In this document: positions 10,491 to 23,700 of the stretch, piece after piece
Numbering within the stretch: the first letter of the stretch is position 1
Layout of the letters: each line of letters starts with the position of its first letter
Assembly (NCBI GenBank): GCA_964023205.1
Contig: OZ026833.1
Span: 38,781,137 to 38,845,136, forward strand
Source: Lutraria lutraria
Lineage: Eukaryota > Mollusca > Bivalvia > Venerida > Mactridae
Reading direction: 5' to 3'
DNA length: 64,000 nucleotides
Translations under genes and position numbers: made by a program
Notes under the pieces: model-generated
What the model was told of the DNA's origin: nothing
Seen by the model: only the letters and a program-made list of their open reading frames with translations
Databases searched by the model: none

Positions 10491-13400
10491 CATGTTAGGA
10501 TAAGGGCCTCTAGCGGACACCATAACTTGTACAGTTATAATAAAGGGGGTAAAACATGTTAGGATAAGGGCCTCTAACGGACACCATGACTTGTTCAGTT
10601 ATAATAAAGAAGGGGATATAACATGTTGGGATAAGGGCCTCTAGCGGACACCATAACTTGTTCAGTTATAATAAAGAAGGGGATATAACATGTTACGATA
10701 AGGGCCTCTAGCGGACACCAGGACTTGTTCAGTTATAATTAAGGGGGTAAAACATGTTAGGATAAGGGCCTCTAGCGGACACCATGACTTGTTCAGTTAT
10801 AATTAAGGGGGTAAAACGTGTTAGGATAAGGGCCTCTAGCGGACATTATGACTTGTCACGTTATAATTAAGGGGGTAAAACATGTTAGGATAAGGGTCTC
10901 TAGCGGACACCATGACTTGTTCAGTTATAATAAAAAAGTTGATAAATCATATTAGGATAAGGGCCTCTAGAGGACACCATGACTTCTTCAGTTATAAAAA
11001 GAAGTGGATAAATCATATCAGGATAAGGGCCTCTAGCGGACATCATGACTTGTTCAGTTATAATAGAGAGGGTAAAACATGTTAGGATAAGGGCCTCTAG
11101 CGGACACCATGACTTGTTCAGTTATAATTAAGGGGGTAAAACATGTTAGGATAAGGGCCTCTAGCGGACACCATGACTTGTTCAGTTATAATAAAGAAGT
11201 GGATAAATCATATTAGGAGAAGGGCCTCTAGCGGACACCATGACTTGTTCAGTTATAATAAAGAAGTGGATAAATCATGTTATGATAAGGGCCTCTAGCG
11301 GACATCATGACTTGTTCAGTTATAATAAAGAGGGTAAAACATGCTAGGATAAGGGCCTCTAGCGGACACCATGACTTGTTCAGTTATAATTAAGGGGGTA
11401 AAACATGTTAGGATAAGGGCCTCTAGCGGACACCATTACTTGTTCAGTTATAATAAAGAAGTGGATAAATCATGTTATGATAAGGGCCTCTAGAGGACAC
11501 CATGATTTGTTCAGTTATAATAAAAAAGTGGATAAATCATATTAGGATAAGGGCCTCTAGCGGACACCATGACTTGTTCAGTTATTATTAAGGGGGTAAA
11601 ACATGTTAGGATAAGGGCCTCTAGCGGACACCATGACTTGTTAAGTTATAATAAAGGGGGTAAAATATGTTAGGATAAGGGCCTCTAGCGGACACCATGA
11701 CTTGTTCAGTAATGATTAAGGGGGTAAAATATGTTAGGATAAGGGCCTCTAGCGGAAACCAGGACGTATTCAGTTATAATTAAGGGGGTAAAATATGATA
11801 GGATAAGGGCCTCTAGCGGACATCATGACTTGTTCAGTTATAATTAAGGGGGTAAAACATGTTAGGATAAGGGCCTCTAGCGGACACCATGACTTGTTCA
11901 GTTATAATTAAGGGGGTAAAACATGTTAGGATAAGGGCCTCTAGCGGACACCATGACTTCTTCAGTTATAATAAAGAAGTTGATAAATCATGTTACGATA
12001 AGGGCCTCTACCGGACACCAGGACTTGTTCAGTTATAATTAAGGGGGTAAAACATGTTAGGATAAGGGCCTCTAGCGGACACCATGACTTGTTCAGTTAT
12101 AATTAAGGGGGTAAAACGTGTTAGGATAAGGGCCTCTAGCGGACATTATGACTTGTCCAGTTATAATTAAGGGGGTAAAACATGTTAGGATAAGGGCCTC
12201 TAGCGGACACCATGACTTGTTCAGTTATAATAAAGAAGTGGATAAATCATATTAGGATAAGGGCCTCTAGCGGACACCATGACTTGTTCAGTTATAATAA
12301 AGAAGTGGATAAATCATGTTATGATAAGGGCCTCTAGCGGACATCATGACTTGTTCAGTTATAATAAAGAGGGTAAAACATGCTAGGATAAGGGCCTCTA
12401 GCGGACACCATGACTTGTTCAGTTATAATTAAGGGGGTAAAACATGTTAGGATAAGGGCCTCTAGCGGACACCATTACTTGTTCAGTTATAATAAAGAAG
12501 TGGATAAATTATGTTATGATAAGGGCCTCTAGAGGACACCATGATTTGTTCAGTTATAATAAAAAAGTGGATAAATCATATTAGGATAAGGGCCTCTAGC
12601 GGACACCATGACTTGTTCAGTTATAATTAAGGGGGTAAAACATGTTAGGATAAGGGCCTCTAGCGGACACCATGACTTGTTAAGTTATAATAAAGGGGGT
12701 AAAATATGTTAGGATAAGGGCCTCTAGCGGACACCATGACTTGTTCAGTAATGATTAAGGGGGTAAAATATGTTAGGATAAGGGCCTCTAGCGGAAACCA
12801 GGACGTATTCAGTTATAATTAAGGGGGTAAAATATGATAGGATAAGGGCCTCTAGCGGACATCATGATTTGTTCAGTTATAATTAAGGGGGTAAAACATG
12901 TTAGGATAAGGGCCTCTAGCGGACACCATGACTTGTTCAGTTATAATTAAGGGGGTAAAACATGTTAGGATAAGGGCCTCTAGCGGACACCATGACTTGT
13001 TCAGTTATAATAAAGAAGTTGATAAATCATGTTACGATAAGGGCCTCTAGCGGACACCAGGACTTGTTCAGTTATAATTAAGGGGGTAAAACATGTTAGG
13101 ATAAGGGCCTCTAGCGGACACCATGACTTGTTCAGTTATAATTAAGGGGGTAAAACGTGTTAGGATAAGGGCCTCTAGCGGACATTATGACTTGTCCAGT
13201 TATAATTAAGGGGGTAAAACATGTTAGGATAAGGGCCTCTAGCGGACACCATGACTTGTTCAGTTATAATAAAGAAGTGGATAAATCATATTAGGATAAG
13301 GGCCTCTAGAGGACACCATGACTTGTTCAGTTATAATAAAGAAGTGGATAAATCATATCAGGATAAGGGCCTCTAGCGGACATCATGACTTCTTCAGTTA

Positions 13401-13611
13401 TAATAGAGAGGGTAAAACATGTTAGGATAAGGGCCTCTAGCGGACACCATGACTTGTTCAGTTATAATTAAGGGGGTAAAACATGTTAGGATAAGGGCCT
13501 CTAGCGGACACCATGACTTGTTCAGTTATAATAAAGAAGTGGATAAATCATATTAGGATAAGGGCCTCTAGCGGACACCATGACTTGTTCAGTTATAATA
13601 AAGAGGGTAAA
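10491..13611 (+). repeat. 3.19-kb higher-order block, copy 2
   Basis: Tandem copy of 7,300-10,490. It lacks two A/B-type monomers near 11,280, has two extra B monomers around 11,830-11,960, and lacks one A monomer before 13,600 (offset falls to 3,121). Most of this block (10,910 onward) is also inside copy 1 of the 4,236-bp duplication, so successive duplications overlap here. Confidence 0.83.
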
Positions 13612-15145
13612 CATGTTAGGATAAGGGCCTCTAGCGGACACCATGACTTGTTCAGTTATAATAAAGAAGGGGATATAACATGTTAGGATAAGGGCCTCTA
13701 GCGGACATCATGACTTGTTCAGTTATAATAAAGAAGGGGATATAACATGTTAGGATAAGGACCTCTAGCGGACACCATGACTTGTTCAGTTATAATAAAG
13801 AAGTGGATAAATCATGTTATGATAAGGGCCTCTAGAGTACACCATGATTTGTTCAGTTATAATAAGGAAGTGGATAAATCATATTAGGATAAGGGCCTCT
13901 AGCGGACACCATGACTTGTTCAGTTATAATTAAGGGGGTAAAACATGTTAGGATAAGGGCCTCTAGCGGACACCATGACTTGTTAAGTTATAATAAAGGG
14001 GGTAAAATATGTTAGGATAAGGGCCTCTAGCGGACACCATGACTTGTTCAGTAATGATTAAGGGGGTAAAATATGTTAGGATAAGGGTCTCTAGCGGAAA
14101 CCAGGACGTATTCAGTTATAATTAAGGGGGTAAAATATGATAGGATAAGGGCCTCTAGCGGACATCATGACTTGTTCAGTTATAATTAACAGGGGTAAAA
14201 CATGTTAGGATAAGGGCCTCTAGCGTACACCATGACTTGTTCAGTTATAATTAAGGGGGTAAAACATGTTAGGATAAGGGCCTCTTGCGGACACCATGAC
14301 TTGTTCAGTTATAATAAAGAAGTTGATAAATCATGTTACGATAAGGGCCTCTAGCGGACACCAGGACTTGTTCAGTTATAATTAAGGGGGTAAAACATGT
14401 TAGGATAAGGGCCTCTAGCGGACCCCATGACTTGTTCAGTTATAATTAAGGGGGTAAAACGTGTTAGGATAAGGGCCTCTAGCGGACATTATGACTTGTC
14501 CAGTTATAATTAAGGGGGTAAAACATGTTAGGATAAGGGCCTCTAGCGGACACCATGACTTGTTCAGTTATAATAAAGAAGTGGATAAATCATATTAGGA
14601 TAAGGGCCTCTAGAGGACACCATGACTTGTTCAGTTATAATAAAGAAGTGGATAAATCATATCAGGATAAGGGCCTCTAGCGGACATCATGACTTGTTCA
14701 GTTATAATAGAGAGGGTAAAACATGTTAGGATAAGGGCCTCTAGCGGACACCATGACTTGTTCAGTTATAATTAAGGGGGTAAAACATGTTAGGATAAGG
14801 GCCTCTAGCGGACACCATGACTTGTTCAGTTATAATAAAGAAGTCGATAAATCATATTAGGATAAAGGCCTCTAGCGGACACCATGACTTGTTCAGTTAT
14901 AATAAAGAAGTGGATAAATCATGTTATGATAAGGGCCTCTAGCGGACATCATGACTTGTTCAGTTATAATAAAGAGGGTAAACATGTTAGGATAAGGGCC
15001 TCTAGCGGACACCATGACTTGTTCAGTTATAATAAAGAAGGGGATATAACATGTTAGGATAAGGGCCTCTAGCGGACATCATGACTTGTTCAGTTATAAT
15101 AAAGAAGGGGATATAACATGTTAGGATAAGGACCTCTAGCGGACA
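10910..15145 (+). repeat. 4,236-bp higher-order block, copy 1
   Basis: TAAAAAAGTT at 10,931, TTATAAAAAG at 10,992 and the rare TATTAGGAGA at 11,211 recur exactly 4,236 bp downstream (15,167, 15,228, 15,447). Later markers TCTAGAGTAC (13,831) and GATAAAGGCC (14,861) recur at 4,169 bp (18,000, 19,030) because the second copy lost one 67-bp monomer. The two copies abut without spacer. Confidence 0.92.
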
Positions 15146-18100
15146 CCATGACTTGTTCAGTTATAATAAAAAAGTTGATAAATCATATTAGGATAAGGGC
15201 CTCTAGAGGACACCATGACTTCTTCAGTTATAAAAAGAAGTGGATAAATCATATCAGGATAAGGGCCTCTAGCGGACATCATGACTTGTTCAGTTATAAT
15301 AGAGAGGGTAAAACATGTTAGGATAAGGGCCTCTAGCGGACACCATGACTTGTTCAGTTATAATTAAGGGGGTAAAACATGTTAGGATAAGGGCCTCTAG
15401 CGGACACCATGACTTGTTCAGTTATAATAAAGAAGTGGATAAATCATATTAGGAGAAGGGCCTCTAGCGGACACCATGACTTGTTCAGTTATAATAAAGA
15501 AGTGGATAAATCATGTTATGATAAGGGCCTCTAGCGGACATCATGACTTGTTCAGTTATAATAAAGAGGGTAAAACATGCTAGGATAAGGGCCTCTAGCG
15601 GACACCATGACTTGTTCAGTTATAATTAAGGGGGTAAAACATGTTAGGATAAGGGCCTCTAGCGGACACCATTACTTGTTCAGTTATAATAAAGAAGTGG
15701 ATAAATCATGTTATGATAAGGGCCTCTAGAGGACACCATGATTTGTTCAGTTATAATAAAAAAGTGGATAAATCATATTAGGATAAGGGCCTCTAGCGGA
15801 CACCATGACTTGTTCAGTTATTATTAAGGGGGTAAAACATGTTAGGATAAGGGCCTCTAGCGGACACCATGACTTGTTAAGTTATAATAAAGGGGGTAAA
15901 ATATGTTAGGATAAGGGCCTCTAGCGGACACCATGACTTGTTCAGTAATGATTAAGGGGGTAAAATATGTTAGGATAAGGGCCTCTAGCGGAAACCAGGA
16001 CGTATTCAGTTATAATTAAGGGGGTAAAATATGATAGGATAAGGGCCTCTAGCGGACATCATGACTTGTTCAGTTATAATTAAGGGGGTAAAACATGTTA
16101 GGATAAGGGCCTCTAGCGGACACCATGACTTGTTCAGTTATAATTAAGGGGGTAAAACATGTTAGGATAAGGGCCTCTAGCGGACACCATGACTTCTTCA
16201 GTTATAATAAAGAAGTTGATAAATCATGTTACGACAAGGGCCTCTACCGGACACCAGGACTTGTTCAGTTATAATTAAGGGGGTAAAACATGTTAGGATA
16301 AGGGCCTCTAGCGGACACCATGACTTGTTCAGTTATAATTAAGGGGGTAAAACGTGTTAGGATAAGGGCCTCTAGCGGACATTATGACTTGTCCAGTTAT
16401 AATTAAGGGGGTAAAACATGTTAGGATAAGGGCCTCTAGCGGACACCATGACTTGTTCAGTTATAATAAAGAAGTGGATAAATCATATTAGGATAAGGGC
16501 CTCTAGCGGACACCATGACTTGTTCAGTTATAATAAAGAAGTGGATAAATCATGTTATGATAAGGGCCTCTAGCGGACATCATGACTTGTTCAGTTATAA
16601 TAAAGAGGGTAAAACATGCTAGGATAAGGGCCTCTAGCGGACACCATGACTTGTTCAGTTATAATTAAGGGGGTAAAACATGTTAGGATAAGGGCCTCTA
16701 GCGGACACCATTACTTGTTCAGTTATAATAAAGAAGTGGATAAATTATGTTATGATAAGGGCCTCTAGAGGACACCATGATTTGTTCAGTTATAATAAAA
16801 AAGTGGATAAATCATATTAGGATAAGGGCCTCTAGCGGACACCATGACTTGTTCAGTTATAATTAAGGGGGTAAAACATGTTAGGATAAGGGCCTCTAGC
16901 GGACACCATGACTTGTTAAGTTATAATAAAGGGGGTAAAATATGTTAGGATAAGGGCCTCTAGCGGACACCATGACTTGTTCAGTAATGATTAAGGGGGT
17001 AAAATATGTTAGGATAAGGGCCTCTAGCGGAAACCAGGACGTATTCAGTTATAATTAAGGGGGTAAAATATGATAGGATAAGGGCCTCTAGCGGACATCA
17101 TGATTTGTTCAGTTATAATTAAGGGGGTAAAACATGTTAGGATAAGGGCCTCTAGCGGACACCATGACTTGTTCAGTTATAATTAAGGGGGTAAAACATG
17201 TTAGGATAAGGGCCTCTAGCGGACACCATGACTTGTTCAGTTATAATAAAGAAGTTGATAAATCATGTTACGATAAGGGCCTCTAGCGGACACCAGGACT
17301 TGTTCAGTTATAATTAAGGGGGTAAAACATGTTAGGATAAGGGCCTCTAGCGGACACCATGACTTGTTCAGTTATAATTAAGGGGGTAAAACGTGTTAGG
17401 ATAAGGGCCTCTAGCGGACATTATGACTTGTCCAGTTATAATTAAGGGGGTAAAACATGTTAGGATAAGGGCCTCTAGCGGACACCATGACTTGTTCAGT
17501 TATAATAAAGAAGTGGATAAATCATATTAGGATAAGGGCCTCTAGAGGACACCATGACTTGTTCAGTTATAATAAAGAAGTGGATAAATCATATCAGGAT
17601 AAGGGCCTCTAGCGGACATCATGACTTCTTCAGTTATAATAGAGAGGGTAAAACATGTTAGGATAAGGGCCTCTAGCGGACACCATGACTTGTTCAGTTA
17701 TAATTAAGGGGGTAAAACATGTTAGGATAAGGGCCTCTAGCGGACACCATGACTTGTTCAGTTATAATAAAGAAGTGGATAAATCATATTAGGATAAGGG
17801 CCTCTAGCGGACACCATGACTTGTTCAGTTATAATAAAGAGGGTAAACATGTTAGGATAAGGGCCTCTAGCGGACACCATGACTTGTTCAGTTATAATAA
17901 AGAAGGGGATATAACATGTTAGGATAAGGGCCTCTAGCGGACATCATGACTTGTTCAGTTATAATAAAGAAGGGGATAAATCATGTTATGATAAGGGCCT
18001 CTAGAGTACACCATGATTTGTTCAGTTATAATAAGGAAGTGGATAAATCATATTAGGATAAGGGCCTCTAGCGGACACCATGACTTGTTCAGTTATAATT

Positions 18101-19337
18101 AAGGGGGTAAAACATGTTAGGATAAGGGCCTCTAGCGGACACCATGACTTGTTAAGTTATAATAAAGGGGGTAAAATATGTTAGGATAAGGGCCTCTAGC
18201 GGACACCATGACTTGTTCAGTAATGATTAAGGGGGTAAAATATGTTAGGATAAGGGTCTCTAGCGGAAACCAGGACGTATTCAGTTATAATTAAGGGGGT
18301 AAAATATGATAGGATAAGGGCCTCTAGCGGACATCATGACTTGTTCAGTTATAATTAACAGGGGTAAAACATGTTAGGATAAGGGCCTCTAGCGTACACC
18401 ATGACTTGTTCAGTTATAATTAAGGGGGTAAAACATGTTAGGATAAGGGCCTCTTGCGGACACCATGACTTGTTCAGTTATAATAAAGAAGTTGATAAAT
18501 CATGTTACGATAAGGGCCTCTAGCGGACACCAGGACTTGTTCAGTTATAATTAAGGGGGTAAAACATGTTAGGATAAGGGCCTCTAGCGGACACCATGAC
18601 TTGTTCAGTTATAATTAAGGGGGTAAAACGTGTTAGGATAAGGGCCTCTAGCGGACATTATGACTTGTCCAGTTATAATTAAGGGGGTAAAACATGTTAG
18701 GATAAGGGCCTCTAGCGGACACCATGACTTGTTCAGTTATAATAAAGAAGTGGATAAATCATATTAGGATAAGGGCCTCTAGAGGACACCATGACTTGTT
18801 CAGTTATAATAAAGAAGTGGATAAATCATATCAGGATAAGGGCCTCTAGCGGACATCATGACTTGTTCAGTTATAATAGAGAGGGTAAAACATGTTAGGA
18901 TAAGGGCCTCTAGCGGACACCATGACTTGTTCAGTTATAATTAAGGGGGTAAAACATGTTAGGATAAGGGCCTCTAGCGGACACCATGACTTGTTCAGTT
19001 ATAATAAAGAAGTGGATAAATCATATTAGGATAAAGGCCTCTAGCGGACACCATGACTTGTTCAGTTATAATAAAGAAGTGGATAAATCATGTTATGATA
19101 AGGGCCTCTAGCGGACATCATGACTTGTTCAGTTATAATAAAGAGGGTAAACATGTTAGGATAAGGGCCTCTAGCGGACACCATGACTTGTTCAGTTATA
19201 ATAAAGAAGGGGATATAACATGTTAGGATAAGGGCCTCTAGCGGACATCATGACTTGTTCAGTTATAATAAAGAAGGGATATAACATGTTAGGATAAGGA
19301 CCTCTAGCGGACACCATGACTTGTTCAGTTATAATAA
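15146..19337 (+). repeat. 4,236-bp higher-order block, copy 2 (one monomer shorter)
   Basis: Tandem copy of 10,910-15,145 with a clean single-monomer deletion visible at 17,923-17,989 and a one-base deletion at about 19,274 (GAAGGGATATAAC for GAAGGGGATATAAC). Similarity ends near 19,337, where copy 1 has AAAAAAGTTGATAAATC and this copy has AAAGAAGTGGATAAATC. The few point differences suggest a recent event. Confidence 0.9.
17923..17989 (+). repeat. Hybrid C/A monomer at a single-monomer deletion
   Basis: The tail reads GAAGGGGATAAATCATGTTA: its left half is type C (GAAGGGGATA) and its right half type A (AATCATG). In the paralogous copy at about 13,690-13,830 the same flanks are separated by one more monomer: a C tail with TATAACATG, then an A tail with GTGGATAAATC. 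Exactly 67 bp is missing and the join falls inside the shared GGATA motif, as expected for unequal exchange or slippage between adjacent monomers. Confidence 0.88.
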
Positions 19338-19354
19338 AGAAGTGGATAAATCAT
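17975..19354 (+). repeat. 1,370-bp higher-order block, copy 1
   Basis: Markers lie 1,370 bp apart: TCATGTTATG at 17,981 and 19,351, the unusual AACAGGGGTAAAAC near 18,357 and 19,727, and GCGGACATCA at 19,241 and 20,611. About 21 monomers long. A related repeat at offset 1,371 is seen earlier (AAGAGGGTAA at 13,601 and 14,972), so the unit predates the 4,236-bp duplication. Confidence 0.87.
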
Positions 19355-20724
19355 GTTATGATAAGGGCCTCTAGAGGACACCATGATTTGTTCAGTTATA
19401 ATAAGGAAGTGGATAAATCATATTAGGATAAGGGCCTCTAGCGGACACCATGACTTGTTCAGTTATAATTAAGGGGGTAAAACATGTTAGGATAAGGGCC
19501 TCTAGCGGACACCATGACTTGTTAAGTTATAATAAAGCGGGTAAAATATGTTAGGATAAGGGCCTCTAGCGGACACCATGACTTGTTCAGTAATGATTAA
19601 GGGGGTAAAATATGTTAGGATAAGGGCCTCTAGCGGAAACCAGGACGTATTCAGTTATAATTAAGGGGGTAAAATATGATAGGATAAGGGCCTCTAGCGG
19701 ACATCATGACTTGTTCAGTTATAATTAACAGGGGTAAAACATGTTAGGATAAGGGCCTCTAGCGTACACCATGACTTGTTCAGTTATAATTAAGGGGGTA
19801 AAACATGTTAGGATAAGGGCCTCTTGCGGACACCATGACTTGTTCAGTTATAATAAAGAAGTTGATAAATCATGTTACGATAAGGGCCTCTAGCGGACAC
19901 CAGGACTTGTTCAGTTATAATTAAGGGGGTAAAACATGTTAGGATAAGGGCCTCTAGCGGACACCATGACTTGTTCAGTTATAATTAAGGGGGTAAAACA
20001 TGTTAGGATAAGGGCCTCTAGCGGACATTATAACTTGTCCAGTTATAATTAAGGGGGTAAAACATGTTAGGATAAGGGCCTCTAGCGGACACCATGACTT
20101 GTTCAGTTATAATAAAGAAGTGGATAAATCATATTAGGATAAGGGCCTCTAGAGGACACCATGACTTGTTCAGTTATAATAAAGAAGTGGATAAATCATA
20201 TCAGGATAAGGGCCTCTAGCGGACATCATGACTTGTTCAGTTATAATAAAGAGGGTAAAACATGTTAGGATAAGGGCCTCTAGCGGACACCATGACTTGT
20301 TCAGTTATAATTAAGGGGGTAAAACATGTTAGGATAAGGGCCTCTAGCGGACACCATGACTTGTTCAGTTATAATAAAGAAGTGGATAAATCATATTAAG
20401 ATAAGGGCCTCTAGCGGACACCATGACTTGTTCAGTTATAATAAAGAAGTGGATAAATCATGTTATGATAAGGGCCTCTAGCGGACATCATGACTTGTTC
20501 AGTTATAATAAAGAGGGTAAACATGTTAGGATAAGGGCCTCTAGCGGACACCATGACTTGTTCAGTTATAATAAAGAAGGGGATATAACATGTTAGGATA
20601 AGGGCCTCTAGCGGACATCACGACTTGTTCAGTTATAATAAAGAAGGGGATATAACATGTTAGGATAACGACCTCTAGCGGACACCATGACTTGTTCAGT
20701 TATAATAAAGAAGTGGATAAATCA
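19355..20724 (+). repeat. 1,370-bp higher-order block, copy 2
   Basis: Tandem copy of the previous block, ending near 20,725 (CATGTTAGGATAAGG here, CATGTTATGATAAGG at 19,355). It differs in small ways, e.g. CATTATAACTTGTCC at about 20,028, and TTAAGATAAGG near 20,398 in place of TTAGGATAAAGG. It holds the last copies of the left-domain GTAATGATTAAG variant (about 19,592). Confidence 0.85.
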
Positions 20725-23700
20725 TGTTAGGATAAGGGCCTCTAGCGGACACCATGACTTGTTTAGTTATAATAAAGAAGGGGATATAACATGTTGGTAT
20801 AAGGGCATCTAGCGGACTCCATGACTTGTTCAGTTATAATAAAGAAGGGGATATAACATGTTGGGAAAAGAGCCTCTAACGGACACCATGACTTGTTCAG
20901 TTATAATAAAGAAGGGAATATAACATGTTGGGATAAGGGCCTCTAGCGGACACCATAACTTGTTCAGTTATAATAAAGGGGGTAAAACATGTTAGGATAA
21001 GGGCCTCTAACGGACACCATGACTTGTTCAGTTATAATAAAGAAGGGGATATAACATGTTGGGATAAGGGCCTCTAGCGGACACCATAATTTGTTCAGTT
21101 ATAATAAAGAAGGGGACATAACATGTTAGGATAAGGGCCTTTAACGGACACCATGACTTGTTCAGTTGTAATAAAGAAGGGGATATAACATGTTAGGATA
21201 AGGGCCTCTAGCGGACACCATGACTTGTTCAGTTATAATAAAGGGGGTAAAACGTGTTAGGATAAGGGCCTTTAGCGGACACCATGACTTGTTCAGTTAT
21301 AATTAAGGGGGTAAAACATGTTAGGATAAGGGCCTCTAGCGGACACCATGACTTGTTCAGTTATAATAAAGAAGTGGATGAATCATATTAGGATAAGGGC
21401 CTCTAGCGGACACCAGGACTTGTTCAGTTATAATAAAAAAGTGGATAAATCATGTTAGGATAAGGGCCTCTACCGGACACCATGACTTGTTCAGTTACAA
21501 TAAAGAAGTGGATAAATCATGTTAGGATAAGGGCCTCTAGCGGACACCATGACTTGTTCAGTTATAATAAAGAAGTGGATAAATCATGTCATGATAAGGG
21601 CCTCTAGCGGTCACCAGGACTTCTTCAGTTATAATTAAGGGGGTAAAACATGTTAGGATAAGGGCCTCTAGCGGACACCATGACTTGTTCAGTTATGATA
21701 AAGAAGTGGATAAATCATATTAGGATAAGGGCCTCTAGCGGACACCATGACTTGTTCAGTTATAATAAAGAAGTGGATAAATCATATTAGGATAAGGCCT
21801 CTGGCGGACACCAGGAATTGTTCAGTTATAATAAAAAAGTGGATAAATCATGTTAGGATAAGGGCCTCTAGCGGACACCATGACTTGTTCAGTTATAATA
21901 AAGAAGTGGATAAATCACGTCATGATAAGGGCCTCTAGCGGACACCAGGACTTGTTCAGTTATAATTAAGGGGGTAAAACATGTTAGGATAAGGGCCTCT
22001 AGCGGACACCAAGACTTGTTCAGGTATAATTAAGAAGTGGATAAATCATGTTATGATAAGGGCCTCTAGCGGACATCATGACTTGTTCAGTGATAATAAA
22101 GAGGGTAAAACATGTTAGGATAAGGGCCTCTAGGGGACACCATGACTTGTTCAGTTATAATTAAGGGGGTAAAACATGTTAGGATAAGGGCCTCTAGCGG
22201 ACACCATGACTTGTTCAGTTATAATTAAGGGGGTAAAACATGTTAGGATAAGGGCCTCTAGCGGACACCATGACTTGTTCAGTTATAATAAAGAAGTGGA
22301 TAAATCATGTTATGATAAGGACCTCTAGAGGACACCATGATTTGTTCAGTTATAATAAAGAAGTGGATAAATCATATTGGGATAAGGGCCTCTAGCGGAC
22401 ACCATGACTTGTTCAGTTATAATTAAGGGGGTAAAACATGTTAGGATAAGGGCCTCTAGCGGACACCATGACTTGTTAAGTTATAATAAAGGGGGTAAAA
22501 TATGTTACGATTAGGGCCTCTAGCGGACACCATGACTTGTTCAGTAATAATTAAGGGGGTAAAATATGTTAGGATAAGGGCCTCTAGCGGAAACCAGGAC
22601 GTATTCAGTTATAATTAAGGGGGTAAAATATGATAGGATAAGGGCCTCTAGCGGACATCATGACTTGTTCAGTTATAATTAAGGGGGTAAAACATGTTAG
22701 GATAAGGGCCTCTAGCGGACACCATGACTTGTTCAGTTATAATTAAGGGGGTAAAACGTGTTAGGATAAGGGCCTCTAGCGGACATTATGACTTGTCCAG
22801 TTATAATTAAGGGGGTAAAACATGTTAGGATAAGGGCCTCTAGCGGACACCATGACTTGTTCAGTTATAATAAAGAAGTGGATATATCATATTAGGATAA
22901 GGGCCTCTAGAGGACACCATGACTTGTTCAGTTATAATAAAGAAGTGGATAAATCATATTAGGATAAGGGCCTCTAGCGGACATCATGACTTGTTCAGTT
23001 ATAATAAAGAAGGGGATATAACATGTTGGGATAAGGGCCTCTAGCGGACACCATAACTTGTTCAGTTATAATAAAGAAGGGGATATAACATGTTAGGATA
23101 AGGGCCTTTAACGGACACCATGACTTGTTCAGTTATAATAAAGAAGGGGATATAACATGTTAGGATAAGGGCCTCTAGCGGACACCATGACTTGTTCAGT
23201 TATAATTAAGGGGGTCAAACGTGTTAGGATAAGGGCCTCTAGCGGACACCATGACTTGTTCAGTTATAATTATGGGGGTAAAACATGTTAGGATAAGGGC
23301 CTCTAGCGGACACCATGACTTGTTCAGTTAGAATAAAGAAGTGGATGAATCATATTAGGATAAGGGCCTCTAGCGGACACCAGGACTTGTTCAGTTATAA
23401 TAAAAAAGTGGATAAATCATGTTAGGATAAGGGCCTCTACCGGACACCATGACTTGTTCAGTTACAATAAAGAAGTGGATAAATCATGTTAGGATAAGGG
23501 CCTATAGCGGACACCATGACTTGTTCAGTTATAATAAAGAAGTGGATAAATCATGTCATGATAAGGGCCTCTAGCGGTCACCAGGACTTGTTCAGTTATA
23601 ATTAAGGGGGTAAAACATGTTAGGATAAGGGCCTCTAGCGGACACCATGACTTGTTCAGTTATAATAAAGAAGTGGATAAATCATATTAGGATAAGGGCC

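Noticed and set aside
21747..21938. 63-residue open frame on the + strand
   Set aside because: Satellite read-through made possible by a 66-bp monomer missing one G at about 21,797; nearly the same peptide as at 3,977.
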